Below, piece after piece: positions 44,396 through 55,828 of a stretch of 64,000 nt of DNA. Both the position numbers and the translations under genes were made by a program. The notes under the pieces were generated by a model. That model was not told the DNA's origin and searched no databases. It saw nothing but the letters and a program-made list of their open reading frames with translations. The stretch is taken from assembly GCF_019925205.1 (NCBI RefSeq), contig NC_083560.1, positions 40,842,270 to 40,906,269 of the forward strand. The letters are read 5' to 3'. Source of the DNA: Metopolophium dirhodum (lineage: Eukaryota > Arthropoda > Insecta > Hemiptera > Aphididae). The number at the start of each line of letters is the position of its first letter. Positions within the stretch are counted from its first letter, which is position 1.

Positions 44396-44514
44396 ATCCG
44401 GAGCTTTTTAGGGCTCCGTAAACCACCCACGACAAAAGGGGAACACTTTTGTCGCGACCTGTGAGCCGCACCGCGTGATGACCCGAGGGCCAAGTCGGTG
44501 GAGCTCACAGGCTT
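44396..44514 (+). other. Cluster of three perfect hairpins
   Basis: CGGAGC/GCTCCG (about 44400-44419), CGACAAAAG/CTTTTGTCG (44428-44455) and CCTGTGAGC/GCTCACAGG (44459-44512) follow one another within 115 bp. The last encloses a GC-rich core. It could be a structured untranslated or LTR region of the env-bearing element, or a non-coding RNA. Confidence 0.5.
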
Positions 44515-45477
44515 TGTACACGCAACGACAATTGAATGCCGAGGATTCATTTAGTTAGGGGAAATAACATTAAAATAATAAAAGAAAGGTTATGAACAAG
44601 ATATATTGACACATGGCAAATACAAAATCATATAATTTGTCGCATGCTTTCCCGGCCCACGGGAGGCGACGCACCATATCACTCATGGTGTGTCCTCGCA
44701 GGGTTACCGGGAAAACGTGCTGGTAAAGGGGGGACAGGGGAAATTAGGTATATTACGACTTTGACGTGATGAGCATGCAGCGTGCATGGTCGATGTTGAT
44801 AGGAGCTGTCGGCCGCCGCCCGGGCCCTCATGGCGGACTTAGCCCATCATCGTGGTTGACTACAGGCGTTGAAAAATGTTGACGGCAGTTGGTGTGTATT
44901 CAACGAAGTCTGTTGGTGAGTCGAAAAGGCCTGAGTGCCGCGTGGTTCCTGGGTGGTTGTGTGTTGGTCGTCGAACAGACGGGTGGATGGTCTCGACCGG
45001 GCAGGTGTGGAGCCGTGAGAACCAGCCAGGTAGAGCGTAGGTGAAAAAGTGTGTTGAAACGGAGACCCGGCGACGGCGGAGCTTTTTTGTGTTGAGTGGG
45101 GCAGGTCAGTGTCGTCATATTGCGGGAATACATCATATTTTCGGGGTGTACAGTATTGTTCCGCCGGTGCGGTGCCGCCGGACGCGACGAAAGCGCCGAC
45201 AGCAACGGCGGCCGTGTGTGGCGACATGTGGACACCGTACACTGCGGGTTTGTGGGGGCCAGGGGACAATTATTACATAATACTGCGGTCACTTCTGCAT
45301 TAGCGCGCGATAATCATAATAATATATAACTAAGGTGCGCTCAATGCTCATTAGTGGCAATATGGGTACAGGTATGTTTGTGATATAATAATATTAATGC
45401 AAAAAATGCTGTGACGTTACAAGATATTGAAATTTAATAATAAATTTTACAATAGAAAGGAAGTCAAATTCGTAATC
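44515..45477. other. Unassigned, partly GC-rich DNA
   Basis: 44630-44725 has further dyads (TTCCCGG/CCGGGAA). 44780-45310 is GC-rich with overlapping open frames on both strands, which is expected from composition. No recognisable protein motif. Possibly leader or LTR sequence of a retroelement. Confidence 0.35.
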
Positions 45478-46138
45478 ATGGATTTTGAGTTCACCATGAT
45501 GAATAGAACGAGTATAGTGGTAATATTCGGAGCAATTTCGAACAGCCTGAACAAGTGCAAAATTCGAAAGGTAGAAGGGAGACCGCTACTTTTGCTTACT
45601 TCATGAAAAAGTAAGAGAAATGAAAGTTCATGAATTACTGTTGGCCAAAAAGGAAATCAAGTGGATACTAAGCTGTAAACAGGTACTTCAGGAGGCTTGT
45701 TTAACGCAACTCGAGAAAAGTATAAATTCTAGTTTAAATAATTTAAAACCAGACTATATTGAAAGGTATATTTCAAAAGGAGATAAATTAAACGTAATAG
45801 TAGTGTGGAATGGGCATTCTGATAGAAACATTTTACAAAGAATGGAAATAGATAAATTTGAAATTTTGAATATAACATGTTATGATGAACATCTTACAAA
45901 AGAATTTACAATTAAATTAGAAAAACTAAAAACAAAAGAGATTATATTTAAATATGAAATAGGTTCATTTGAAAAAAATGGTAGAATGTTAAATTTGGAG
46001 GAAACTCACAGTATCCGAAAAAACATAGAATGACTTACGCTCACGACCCGAAAATGGACGAGAGGTTCACGAAGTGTATATTCAATATGGTTTTGAGGAA
46101 ACAAGGATACACGAATTTAATAAAATATTTAAATTAAT
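45478..46138 (+). pseudogene. DEDDh-exonuclease-like gene, two frame breaks
   Basis: Three separated frames read in order like a DnaQ-type 3'-5' exonuclease: MDFEFTMM (motif I, D-x-E) at 45478, VVWNGHSDRNIL (motif II-like) near 45800, and an LNLEETHS stretch. After a frame change near 46028 comes YAHDPKMDERFTKCIF, fitting motif III (H-x4-D). The middle section is open at 45620-46033. A stop after LLTS (45605) and the later frame change make it a pseudogene. Similar small exonuclease-like proteins accompany retroelements in insects as I recall; no search was run. Family call tentative but supported by all three motifs in order. Confidence 0.5.
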
Positions 46139-47929
46139 AAACTAATTGGAAAACTTAAATTTTTTAAGTAAAACTTTGTTTTTGTAAGACGGTCGATCTG
46201 ACAAGATAAGTAAAATTAGTTAATAGAAAACAAAGAAAAATTATTATATAATAACTGTTGGCGCACGTCGTGTTCTTACCGAAGCAGTTGACACGACGTA
46301 CTCGCGGTGTCAGGAAGACAATAATAAAATGATACAAATTGGTAAATGGTAGGTAAAGTATAATATTTGTATTGATCAATTATCTCAGAGGATATTAATA
46401 ATAATTTAAGTGCAGTTGACGATAGACGTCTCTATGGCAACTACATACACAGAACTCAATAATAATAATACAATTCACAATAATAATATAAAATGACAAT
46501 ACAACATACGGGGAGACCTTATCTCAGTGCAACGGCGACTGCGATGATGTTGTTATTGTTGGGTGGCGGCGGCGGCGACGGCGGCGATGGTCGTCGGAGG
46601 TGGCTGGACGTGACAATTATAGGCGATCAGCTGATCGGCGGCGCAGACCGATATTATGATAAATCAATTAATATGGGAATAGCACGGCGGCGGCGGCGAC
46701 CACGGCCTTCAGTCGACGGTGAAACGGACGGCGGCGGCTTCACGTACAACGCACTATACTTGACACTCAAATAGATCGGCGGCGCAGACCGATGAACTTA
46801 CGTAACATGTACGCGATACGCTACAACAAGGTAATATTACGTACGTACTACGCGCGCGACACAGCAATTATTAATGACGGCGATTGACGATTATAATATA
46901 ATATACGAGAATACGACACGTAACTCGGATCTCGACCGGTACAATATAAAGGTCGAAACAATAGACGATACCCAAAAGGTCTCCACGGACGTCAAAGCAG
47001 CGATGTCCGATGTCGAGCGAGACAGGGCAACTGGTAGACATATCGGCGCGGCAGCACAACATGCAAAATAGCCAGTCGATAACACGTCGGACGGGAAGGG
47101 GAATACGCAAGCTTAGTCGGCGGTCAACAGGTAAAGTCGCCAACACCGATAGCGGTACGAGTTTAACGACGGCTTGCGTAAACAAATACAATATGAGGGT
47201 AATTTTGTAATGAGTATGTTATAGTAATTTAAATAAATTTAATTACAGAGGAAGAAGTAAAATTTAAAATTAGGTGGGGGAAATAGCATTATGCAGTTGA
47301 TCGATACTTTTAAATTATGATCGGTGAAATAATGGTATGTCCCATGCAAAAATAAAAAAATCTACGAAATAGAAAATAGAAATCGATTCAGATGGAAATC
47401 GGATTGGAATGTAATACTGTGCCAAGTAATCTAATAAAAAAAAATATAAGATTTTGATTAGTGGTACAATATTATATTCTGTGCAAGATAATATCTTCAA
47501 AAAAAAAAAAAATATATAAACATTTGATCAATTGGTGAAACATTTAATAGTTGTGAATATAAACGAACTTTTGAATGGATCATACAATCGTTCAAATGGA
47601 ATTAACAAATCTCAATAAGAAAAGTGTGCATTTAATATCTTGATAATTTAGACTTGACGTCAACTTATACTTTCGTTAAATAGTAAGGTAAGCGTCAGGA
47701 ACTAAAATTAACAAGATAAAGTCAAAGAAAGGATAAATAAAGATCATTTTAATGCTGGTCTACACCACAACAACAACTTTGATTAAATAGTATGTTTGAG
47801 TGATAGGTCCGCAGTAAATAAGATAAATTCAAACGATATTGTAAAAGAAAGAGGAATAAATTAACAAACTAAAATTAGATAAAAAGAATTTAGAAATATT
47901 AAAATGGTAGATATATATAAGTAGTATGA
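46139..47929. other. Unassigned DNA between retroelement remains and P3
   Basis: 46550-46760 is rich in GGC/CGG triplets. GATCGGCGGCGCAGACCGAT occurs twice (46632 and 46773). 46870-47210 has modest open frames with no recognised domain. 47215-47929 is AT-rich with no gene. TGTTGGCGCACG near 46255 could be an LTR/primer-site boundary, but no partner is visible. Confidence 0.35.
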
Positions 47930-47947
47930 AAAGGGGGATTCTAGAGC

Positions 47948-47997
47948 CTCATCCTCATCACCTCATCCCTCATCCTCATCCTCATCACCTCATCATT
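47948..47997 (+). repeat. CTCATC-type terminal minisatellite, P3
   Basis: Runs of CCTCATC/CTCATCA after GGGGGATTCTAGAG, matching the P2 tip arrangement (ATTCTAAAAC then CTCATCC). It marks the probable left end of P3. No target duplication can be tested because the right end is outside the window. Confidence 0.75.
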
Positions 47998-48218
47998 ATT
48001 GCCGCCGATTCGTGACGTATATTATATCCCCGCGCGCACCTAGCTCAGCCACATACGTATACGATATACCCCGCCACCCCGCTCTTCCCCCTTCTGCTGA
48101 TCATCTATTACACACGTGTATGATGTACCCCCGCCACCCCGCTCTTCCATATCAATTGGCCGCCGCCAGCCAACTCTGCCGCCGCGGCAAATTAAAAAAT
48201 GTTATTCATTTTATTCAA

Positions 48219-48289
48219 CCTAACCTAACCTAACCGGACCGGGATTCGAACCCGAGCCCATCGCATGCCGATTGACCACCGCACATTGG
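48219..48289 (-). other. tRNA-like module with (TTAGG)-type tail near P3 tip
   Basis: Minus strand: TGGTCAATCGG (A-box-like) and a canonical GGTTCGAATCC B-box with a CGGG/CCCG T-stem. It ends in three TTAGG repeats (48220-48235 reads CCTAACC on plus). The total is shorter than a tRNA and lacks a proper acceptor stem. It lies ~290 bp from the tip, close to the ~250 bp of the P2 module. Confidence 0.55.
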
Positions 48290-49293
48290 GATGTGTATTC
48301 TATCTTATTTAACTGGTGTTTACGACAGTTGCTCGCATACGTACGAGACGTATAATTTCCACCGCCACCACTATACCTTACCAACGGCCGCCCGATCGTG
48401 GACTTGTATTTAATCAACATATTATATTTTATCACTCACGTTATCAACATATATATTACACGTTATTCTAATCATAAATTATTGTAATCAGTTATCATTT
48501 GTTATCATATATATATTATTTACCCGCCCGATCTTACCAACGGCCGCCCGATCACACACGTGTGCAACATACATTTAATCAGTTATCATACATTATCAGT
48601 TATCACTGTTATCAGTTATCATATTTCCGAAATTAGTCGATTCCAAACCTAATATATTTTACCCGTTAAAGTGTACACGATAAATATTAATTTAGTTTTA
48701 AGTCTACATTGTTATCATATAATATATATTTCATCAGTGCGTGCGTACAACAGTCATGAGACCAACATATATATATATATATTTATAAATATTAATATAG
48801 TTTTAAGTCTATACATTTTTAGTGACTAAACTAATGACTAAAATATATCAAGTATATCAATAGCATATGGGCGAGGTTAACCCATTATAATGAATTTCGA
48901 TTTAAAATGTCTAACACATTAATTACCGATATTAGTACTTTCTGTCGGATGTCTACAATGAAGAAATAATATTCGTTCTTTACATAATAATTATTCGCTC
49001 GAGTCGCCAGGATGTCGCAGACTATTAATAGCCATTTTATATTTGAATCAAAATACTAATAGCTTGCACCTGAATACTTAGAACTCTATGGTAGACATTT
49101 CCTTGTTAATTAACTAATTGCATTCTAGCAAAATTCATTAATATTGAAAAATGTCCCCACCTATATAGAGACTCTTGACTGAAAGAGCCGGCAGTTGTTT
49201 AGTCCGTCTACTGCCTTAAACCGTTGTACACGTATCGTTCGCTCCGTCTTTAAACATTTTAGTGATTTTTCATTTTCAAAAATAATTATTAAC
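48290..49293 (+). promoter_or_regulatory. P3 left leader and promoter region
   Basis: Non-coding and AT-rich, with repeated GTTATCA words between 48440 and 48720. Conserved with P2: AGTCGCCAGGATGTCGCAG at 49002-49020 followed by TTAATAGCCA, and TCTACTGCCTTAAACCG at 49207-49223. A TATA-like CTATATAGAG lies at about 49162-49171, roughly 45 bp before the conserved block, a plausible core promoter for the gene starting at 49294. Confidence 0.55.
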
Positions 49294-50624
49294 ATGGCTG
49301 GTTTGATTGAAAACATGGCAGCAATTTATAAGAAGAATTATACGTACGTTCCTCCGACACCGCCTGCAGAACTGATTGATTCTACGTCATACACATTGGA
49401 CTTTGTCGCCCGTAAGTTCATACATATTGGCATCGATCCGACTGAAAATTTCCAAGTCGCCGTTCATTTAGTAACTTCATTGCGGTATGTCAAAATAACA
49501 CCGGATTTTCTAAAACTTATATTTTCACTGATGGGGAATATATTGTCGTTTATTTTGGATCAACCGCAAAAATACAAGCGGAATTTATTTCTGGAAACAG
49601 AAATTATTTCGCTGTCTAGTATGGTGTATCAAGGGGAAAATATGCTTGTCATCGAATCAAAAACACAAGCCGGATGTCGAGTATTGCTAAGTCACACAGA
49701 TTTAATGAAATTGCAATATTTAGAATGGTCGATTAACGAAACAGTCGTTCGAAAGTCAACCATTATACGACCACTTGTCTTAAAACAGCTCGAGACTATG
49801 GGTAATTATTTGGACCAGGAATTTACCAAAGTTGATTCACTACCAAAGACACCTGAAGAAATGATCGTTTTTATCAACAGTTTAAGTGATGATAAAATTA
49901 TTGGATCCACTCCTAAAGAAGACATGAATTTCATCAGTCAACTGAAAATGTATGCTTCATCTCAATTAGCCGAACATTGGGCGCAACGATGGAGTGGAGA
50001 ATCAGAGGTAATTTCACCTATCATTTATATCGCTTGTAAAAATATTTAATGTATAATTATTATTTTATAGTTATTCACTGAATCCAAAGTGAGGCTCATC
50101 TCACCTCCGAGATATTCAAGTATGTCTCCAATGCACGAAGACTTTTCACAAAAAAGGGTAATTTATAATTTATAAATTAAAAAAATTATACAATTACTAA
50201 TTATAATAATTATTTAGGGAGCTGACGAGGAATGTGGTATCGATGAATTTTTAACACAGGCGACATGGGCACCAACTCGGAAAACAAAACCATTGGTAAA
50301 TTTCACATTTAATTTTTAAGATGAATATATATTAACAAATAATTATTTGTTTAGCATATTGATGATCCTGGCAGTCTACCGACGACGATAATAGACACTC
50401 TTCCCGCATCGTTTGATTCAGACAATTTTGCACAGCCCCCTCCGTGGTATACAGCGCCTCAATATATTGAATCTTCACCACAAAGTCCTGCAGTTGATGA
50501 GAATGACGGTCCAACGTCTTTCAACCTCTCACCATCATCCCCTCCAGCTCTTCTAGGATTCACGGGTCAAAAGTTGGCAAAAAAAAAACCATCTATGGGG
50601 AGCGTAAAACGCAAACTATTTTAA
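49294..50624 (+). CDS. Spliced four-exon P3 terminal gene, function unknown
   Basis: Exons 49294-50007, 50071-50157, 50218-50295 and 50355-50624; all introns are GT-AG, 60-63 bp and in phase 0. Exons join into 382 codons from MAGLIENM to a stop after VKRKLF. The first exon has ordinary globular composition (DSTSYTLDFVARKFIHIG, PDFLKLIFSLMGN) and ends in an Ala/Glu-rich SQLAEHWAQRW segment. The last exon is Pro/Ser-rich (QPPPWYTAPQYIESSPQ) with a basic KKKPSMGSVKRK tail that could be a nuclear signal. No stop or broken splice site is visible, unlike the rest of P3. AATAAA follows at about 50650. It occupies the terminal position held by zinc-finger polB in P2 and shares its promoter blocks. 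No family recognised. Confidence 0.7.
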
Positions 50625-50787
50625 TATTTGTACTAAATTTATGTGAAAATAAAAACAAGCGTGATACTTAAAACAAGTTTTTTTTATTTATTGGATTAAG
50701 TTTTTACAATAAGGTTTACAATTTATATTTAAAACAAGATATTATTTACAAGGTATAAAAATAATTATAAGATATTTAAAAGGTATT

Positions 50788-51404
50788 GTAAACCACTGTG
50801 TGACGGGGAGTATAAGACCATTCCCTCGGGGGTTTTTACACCTTTAGCCATATTTCTCGAGGGCGGCTACTTCACGCCTTTGTGACGCGGTCGCGTCCCT
50901 CCGACGGGTTGCTTCGGGGCGCCCTGGCGCCAGGCCGACGGTCCCCCGCCGGCTACTCTCGTATGAGGTAGAACGTTGGGTCTCGCTGATCCGCGTCGGC
51001 GAGCGCTGGATTCGACCCAGGCAAATTCCTCCCCTTCTACCAAAGCGCTACTCCCACAGTCTTCGCGAGGCCATCCACATAAGTTGCGGTCGCGCGGCCG
51101 GCGAGCGCGAGCACGTGAGGTACACGCGCGCGTCGGCCGGACGCACGCCACAAAGCTCGATGGGCACTGATACCGTTCGGGCGTTAGCTAAGTCGGGTTC
51201 TCAGTAGGGTTCTCCTCATCAACCCACGAAATGAGATTTGAGGATCCGTTATCCAGAGTACTCACAACGACTCTTTTCCCACTAGCATCGGCGTCGGGGC
51301 AGTTGTTTACGCTGCCGCGGCGCGACCTTTTATGAGTGGTACGGTTTTCTTTTGCCGGGTGCCGTGTCCGTACCGAATGCTCGGGTTTGAGTGCTTGTCA
51401 GGTT
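50788..51404 (-). mobile_element. R1-clade 3'-end fragment (copy 1)
   Basis: 5'-truncated copy of the element at 51419-54484 covering only 3' untranslated sequence (ends, on plus, with ACCACTGTGTGACGGGGAG). Flanked by ATTTAAAAGGTATT at 50774-50787 and 51405-51418. Overlapping ORFs on both strands are GC-driven artefacts. Confidence 0.85.
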
Positions 51405-51418
51405 ATTTAAAAGGTATT

Positions 51419-54400
51419 TCTAACCACTGTGTGACGGGGAGTTATAAGACCATTCCCACGGGGGTTTTTACACCTTTAGCCATATGTCGCGAGGGCGGCT
51501 CCTTCACGCCTTTGGGTGACGCGGAAACATCCCTCCGACGGGTTACGTCAGGGCGCCCTGGCGCCAGGCTGACGGTCCCCCGCCGGCTGCTCTTGTACAA
51601 GATAGATCGGTGGGTTTCGTATAACCGCGTCGGCGAGCGCTGGATTCGACCCAGTCAAGTAACTCCCCTACTACTAAGGCGCTACTTCCACAGTCTTCGC
51701 GAGGCCATCCACATAAGTCGCGAACGCGCGGCCGGTGAGCGCGAACACGCGAGGTACCCGCGCGCATCGGCCGGACGCACGCCACAAAGCTCACTGGGCA
51801 CTGATACCGTTCGGGCGTTAGCTAAGTCGGGTTCTCAGTAGGGCTCGTCCCAGTGACCCGCGAAATGAGATTTGAGGATCCGTTATCCAGAGTACTCACA
51901 ACGACTCTTTTCCCACTAGCATCGACGTCGGGGCAGTTGTTTACGCTGCCGCGACGCGACCTTTTATGAGTGGTACGGTTTTCTTTTGCCGGATGCCGTG
52001 TCCGTACCGAATGTTCGGGTTTGGTGCTTGTAGTTGGATGAGTGTCTCCCAGCCAGACTTTCATCCTGCACGTGTTCGTCCACGAGTTGGCCAGGCCCGT
52101 GAACTCTCGGTCGGAGTTGGGCGGGGAATATGCCGGCATGTGGCTGGAGGTCCGCGGGCAGGTAAAATTCGAGGTGCCTGCCCGCGGTTGCTTTGATCCA
52201 GCCCTTCCGCCATTTCCCTACTTAATATCCTCCACCGGCGTGTCGCAACATTTTTCCACGTCGCTTTTCGCTACGCTGATATGTCACTCGGACGGTTGTT
52301 TCCCGTGCGGATTAGAGAGGTATCCCTCTTCCCTCTGGCCTCCGGCTACTGTGGTGCCGGAAGCCCCGCGTCGGAATCTTACTTTAACGCCGAGTCGCGT
52401 CTAACGGGCACGTCCTTCCTCAGAGCGGCTCAGTGTTGCGTGTGCAAACTGTTTCACCGCCTGGAACAAGACCTCGGATCTGGTCATGAACTCGGGCTCA
52501 CACGGCCAGTCCACACCGGCCGCTCGCACCGTGAGCTCGAGTTTATTTCTTTCCTGGTCAGCAAGAGGGCATTCAAACAGCAGATGCTCGGCGTTCTGGT
52601 TCGGGGACGCGCAACTGCAAGCTGCATCGCCTCTCAGGTTGAACATGTGGAGTTTTGCGTTTAAGTCCCCGTGGCCCATTATCAATTGCGACGTGTAATA
52701 GTCCGCGACGCACCAGGTGCGCTCCGACCGATGACGGATACTTGGGAACCAAGCGTAAGTCCACCTTCCCTTGTCTATAGCGACCCATCGCTGCTGCCAG
52801 AGGTCAATGGTTTCACTCGTATAATTTAACAGGTTGTGGCCGGCCTCTACAGCCGTCATAGCGCCGTTTCTCACTAAGATCCTGTCCTTCTCGGTTTTTG
52901 CCATTTCTTTTAGTTTCAGGTCCAGGGGAGGAACTCCCGCTAGTACCTGCAGCGCCACCGTTGACGTCGTATTGTAAGCTCCTGTTATCGCCCGCAGCGG
53001 TAGTCTCTGGGCGGAATTTGCTCTGCCCCGATGGTGAGCCAGCGACATGCAGTCCATGGCCCACACCGAGGCCGCGTAACTCATTTTCGGTATGAAGACC
53101 GTTTTATAAATCAGGAGCGGTGCTCCGGATTTCAATCCCCAGTTGGTTTTAGCGACTCCGTGCAGGCGACCGAACAGGGCTTTCGTGCTTTTCGCTTTTT
53201 CCGCCAAGTGGTCGCTGAACTTTGCGCCTTCGTCAAACGTAACACCGAGGTATTTCGCTGACTTAGTTGGCTTTATTCTGTCGGCTCCGAGAAGGAGGAC
53301 CAGTGGTTTGGAAAGCGATCCTTTCAGCCACAGTGTTTGTGACTTCGCCGCTGAGAACGTAAGTTTACGCTGCTTCGCCCACAGCGACGCTCTCTCGAGA
53401 AGTGCGTTTGCCCTCGTGGTCAGTTCGGCTCTGTTTTTGCCCGAGATCAGCAGTGCTAGATCATCTGCATACGCGACAAGTTCTGTACCTATGGGCAGCA
53501 CCTCTGACAGGAGTGGATTTACAGCGTATTTCCAGAGGTCAGGGCCATATTCGTTGCCCTGCGGGCATCCCTTGGTAAGGGTTTTCCTTATGACTTGGTC
53601 GCCGATTTTCATTTCTGATTGGCGACCGTCGAGGTAACTTTTCGTGAGCTCGACGAGGCCGTCGCTGCAGCCGGCAGCCTCCATGTCCTTTATTAGTTGC
53701 GGCCACCAGAGGCAGTCGAACGCGCCCGAGATGTCCAGGAAGATCGCGTGGACGTACTTCTCCGTTCTCGCCTTTGACCAGTCGAGGACGTGTTGGATAG
53801 CATCGACCGTTGAGAGGTTCTTCGTGAACCCGAACTGCCTTTTCGACATGCGCGCGTTGGTTTCGCGTCTTATCCTGTCTACTATTACATGTTCGAGTGC
53901 TTTGGATAGCACGAGTAGGAGGCTTATAGGACGGTAAGATTTGGCCTCCGCTGGGTCTTTATCGGGTGATTTCTTGATCACCACGAGCCTGGCCGCCTTC
54001 CATGTGCTCGGGAATCTTTTCGCCCTGAGGCAGTTGTTAAATATAGCAGATATATTGTGCCCGAGCACCGGCCAGGCTTGCCTCAGGATTCCGGCCGTTA
54101 TACCGTCCATGCCCGGAGCCTTCTTAGGTGCCATCCGCCATATGGCCCCTTTCACCTCCTCAACGTCGCAGGGTTCGATGTGCCCAGGGTTTTCAGACCA
54201 TTTACTGAAGGAGCCGACTCTCACTCCCGTCTCCGTCCTGGCCGCTATCTGCTCAGGACCTTCGTTATCGTAGCTGTCACAGGGGACCAGGGTATCCATC
54301 AGCTTTTCCCCGGTTTCCCTTAGAGACGTGGTGAACGTGCCGTCGCTTTTTCGGACGGCTGTTGGAAGGTTCTCAGAGGGTCTAGTACCACCTGTCTTGA

Positions 54401-54484
54401 GCCACTTGAAGACGGGGCCCCAAGGTTTCTCGTTCCCCGTCTCCGTCACAAAGTCGCGCCAGGCTTTGCGTCTGGCCCTGAAGC
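51419..54484 (-). mobile_element. R1-clade non-LTR retrotransposon (copy 2), 5'-truncated
   Basis: Contains most of ORF2 and about 980 bp of 3' untranslated region, without poly(A). Flanked by the 14-bp word ATTTAAAAGGTATT at 51405-51418 and 54485-54498, the same word that flanks copy 1. Inserted between the 3' ends of the four-exon gene and the capsid gene of P3. Its GC-rich composition contrasts with the AT-rich host element. Confidence 0.9.
52401..54484 (-). CDS. R1-type ORF2: reverse transcriptase and zinc-finger tail
   Basis: Starts within the element (5'-truncated, so no endonuclease domain) and runs open for ~690 codons. The RT signature includes APGMDGI, YRPISLL, FLDISGAFDCLWW, KGCPQGNEYGPDLW and the catalytic VAYADDLALLIS. 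A thumb region follows (KYLGVTFDEG), and near the C-terminus a CxC...H...C finger (CSCASPNQNAEHLLFEC). This domain order and a C-terminal CCHC finger are typical of the R1 clade. RT would copy RNA at a nicked target site. No internal stop: a fairly young insertion. The start is not the native one. Confidence 0.9.
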
Positions 54485-54529
54485 ATTTAAAAGGTATTTA
54501 AAAATAATTATAAGAGTTATTTACAAGGT

Positions 54530-55770
54530 TTACAAATTTCTTACATCTCCACTAAACGGATTGTAAGTTATAATCTGATCATGTAGTATTAAACAATAAG
54601 CCGATGTCTTTTCTGGAAAAACTGTGTCCGTTTCAAAGTCTATTCGTAGGTCGATGATTTAACGTTATCATTCTGATACGACAAATCGACAACGACGATT
54701 GGCACATAGTTTTGAAAAATATGTTTTGATAACAACGGTTCACAATAATCTCTTTCGTAATACGATTTTTGAAAGTCTGTATAAGCTTTGTAGAGTATGC
54801 TGGTGGTATTATTTTTAAAATCAGCTCGAAAGTCTTCATATGGATACACTTCAGAGTTTAAGTGTACCTTAAGATATTTCAGTTGACTATGATCAAACCG
54901 ACCAGCATCGTTTTCGATATTTTTTTTCCGATCTGTTTGTAGTCCGAACAACACAAATCTTGGTTTTTTGAGCAAGCTGCTAGACTTAACAGTCCACGGA
55001 TAAGACGTGTTTCTAGGGAGCACGGGATACTCGCATAGATCCCAGGTTCTGAACGCACAAGATAGTGTTTTACGAGAATCTAATACTTTCAATATCTTTT
55101 ATTTATCTTTATCGCTCACTCTGATAATTGGCATTTTCCAAGCCACCTTTGTCAGTTCAATTGTAATTTTTTTATTTTTATCGATGGCAGCGGCTGCGCC
55201 TTCACCCACAACATGTATCGCATCAAGGTCGGTAGATGCGCGATTCAAAATCAGTTGCTGATTGCAATTGAGTAATATTTTTTTATAATCTTCACAAAAT
55301 CCGTATACATGTTTTAATGGAATACATCCGGAAAATATATTATTCGTCATAAAATTTGTATTATCTTCACTATCCATCGCCGAGTCCCAAGCCACGTTAT
55401 CTAATGTATTCAAGTCGTTTGGAGTGTACGAGCAGTATGCTTTCAAACAAGACGCAACTCCCGGTGATTTCAATTTCTGTATTTCTATTCCGTTTATTTC
55501 ATATCGCATCTCGGAGAATAAAAATGCCAGTCCGTTATTCGAAAATCGAACTTCTCCAACTGCATCGGCAGGTTTATTTATTTTCCCCTCTATGAAAATA
55601 TAACTGTCACACGGTAAAGTGTAAGAATCCATGTTTTGAACTTTAATTCTAATTTCCTCATTGTATGATAGAGCGGTGCTTGAATACGGTGTGAACGAAT
55701 GGTAACTTTTTTGAGTTATTTTACAATCGTCGACATAGTCGGCTGTCACGTCTAAATATGAGTCATCCAT
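54530..55770 (-). pseudogene. Polinton P3 major capsid protein, broken
   Basis: Aligns with the intact P1 capsid along its length (YHSFTPYSS, IFIEGKI, RFSNNG, YEINGIEIQ, GCIPLKHVYGFCEDYK, KPRFVLFGLQ, PYEDFRADF, AYCLILHDQII). From ATG 55770 it is open to an in-frame TAA at 55099-55101, continues in the same frame to about 54660, then a one-base shift leads into the final 40 codons ending at TAA 54530-54532. So one stop and one frame change. The double-jelly-roll fold is inferred from family. It is last in the minus-strand capsid block. Confidence 0.85.
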
Positions 55771-55828
55771 TATTGTAAAGAACGGAGAAAATTTAAATTG
55801 TTTTTTGTGAGTTTGGTTTGGACAGGTT

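Noticed and set aside
44847..45310. Overlapping 60-140 codon ORFs on both strands
   Set aside because: GC-rich DNA with few stops in any frame; low-complexity Pro/Ser/Arg/His products, no motif, no conserved start context.
46250..46290. LTR end with primer site at TGTTGGCGCACG
   Set aside because: No partner LTR, no duplication and no coding region in the right place could be found.
50867..52404. ORFs of 60-170 codons in the R1-type 3' untranslated region (also 62575-63500)
   Set aside because: GC-rich, present on both strands, frames not preserved among the three copies.
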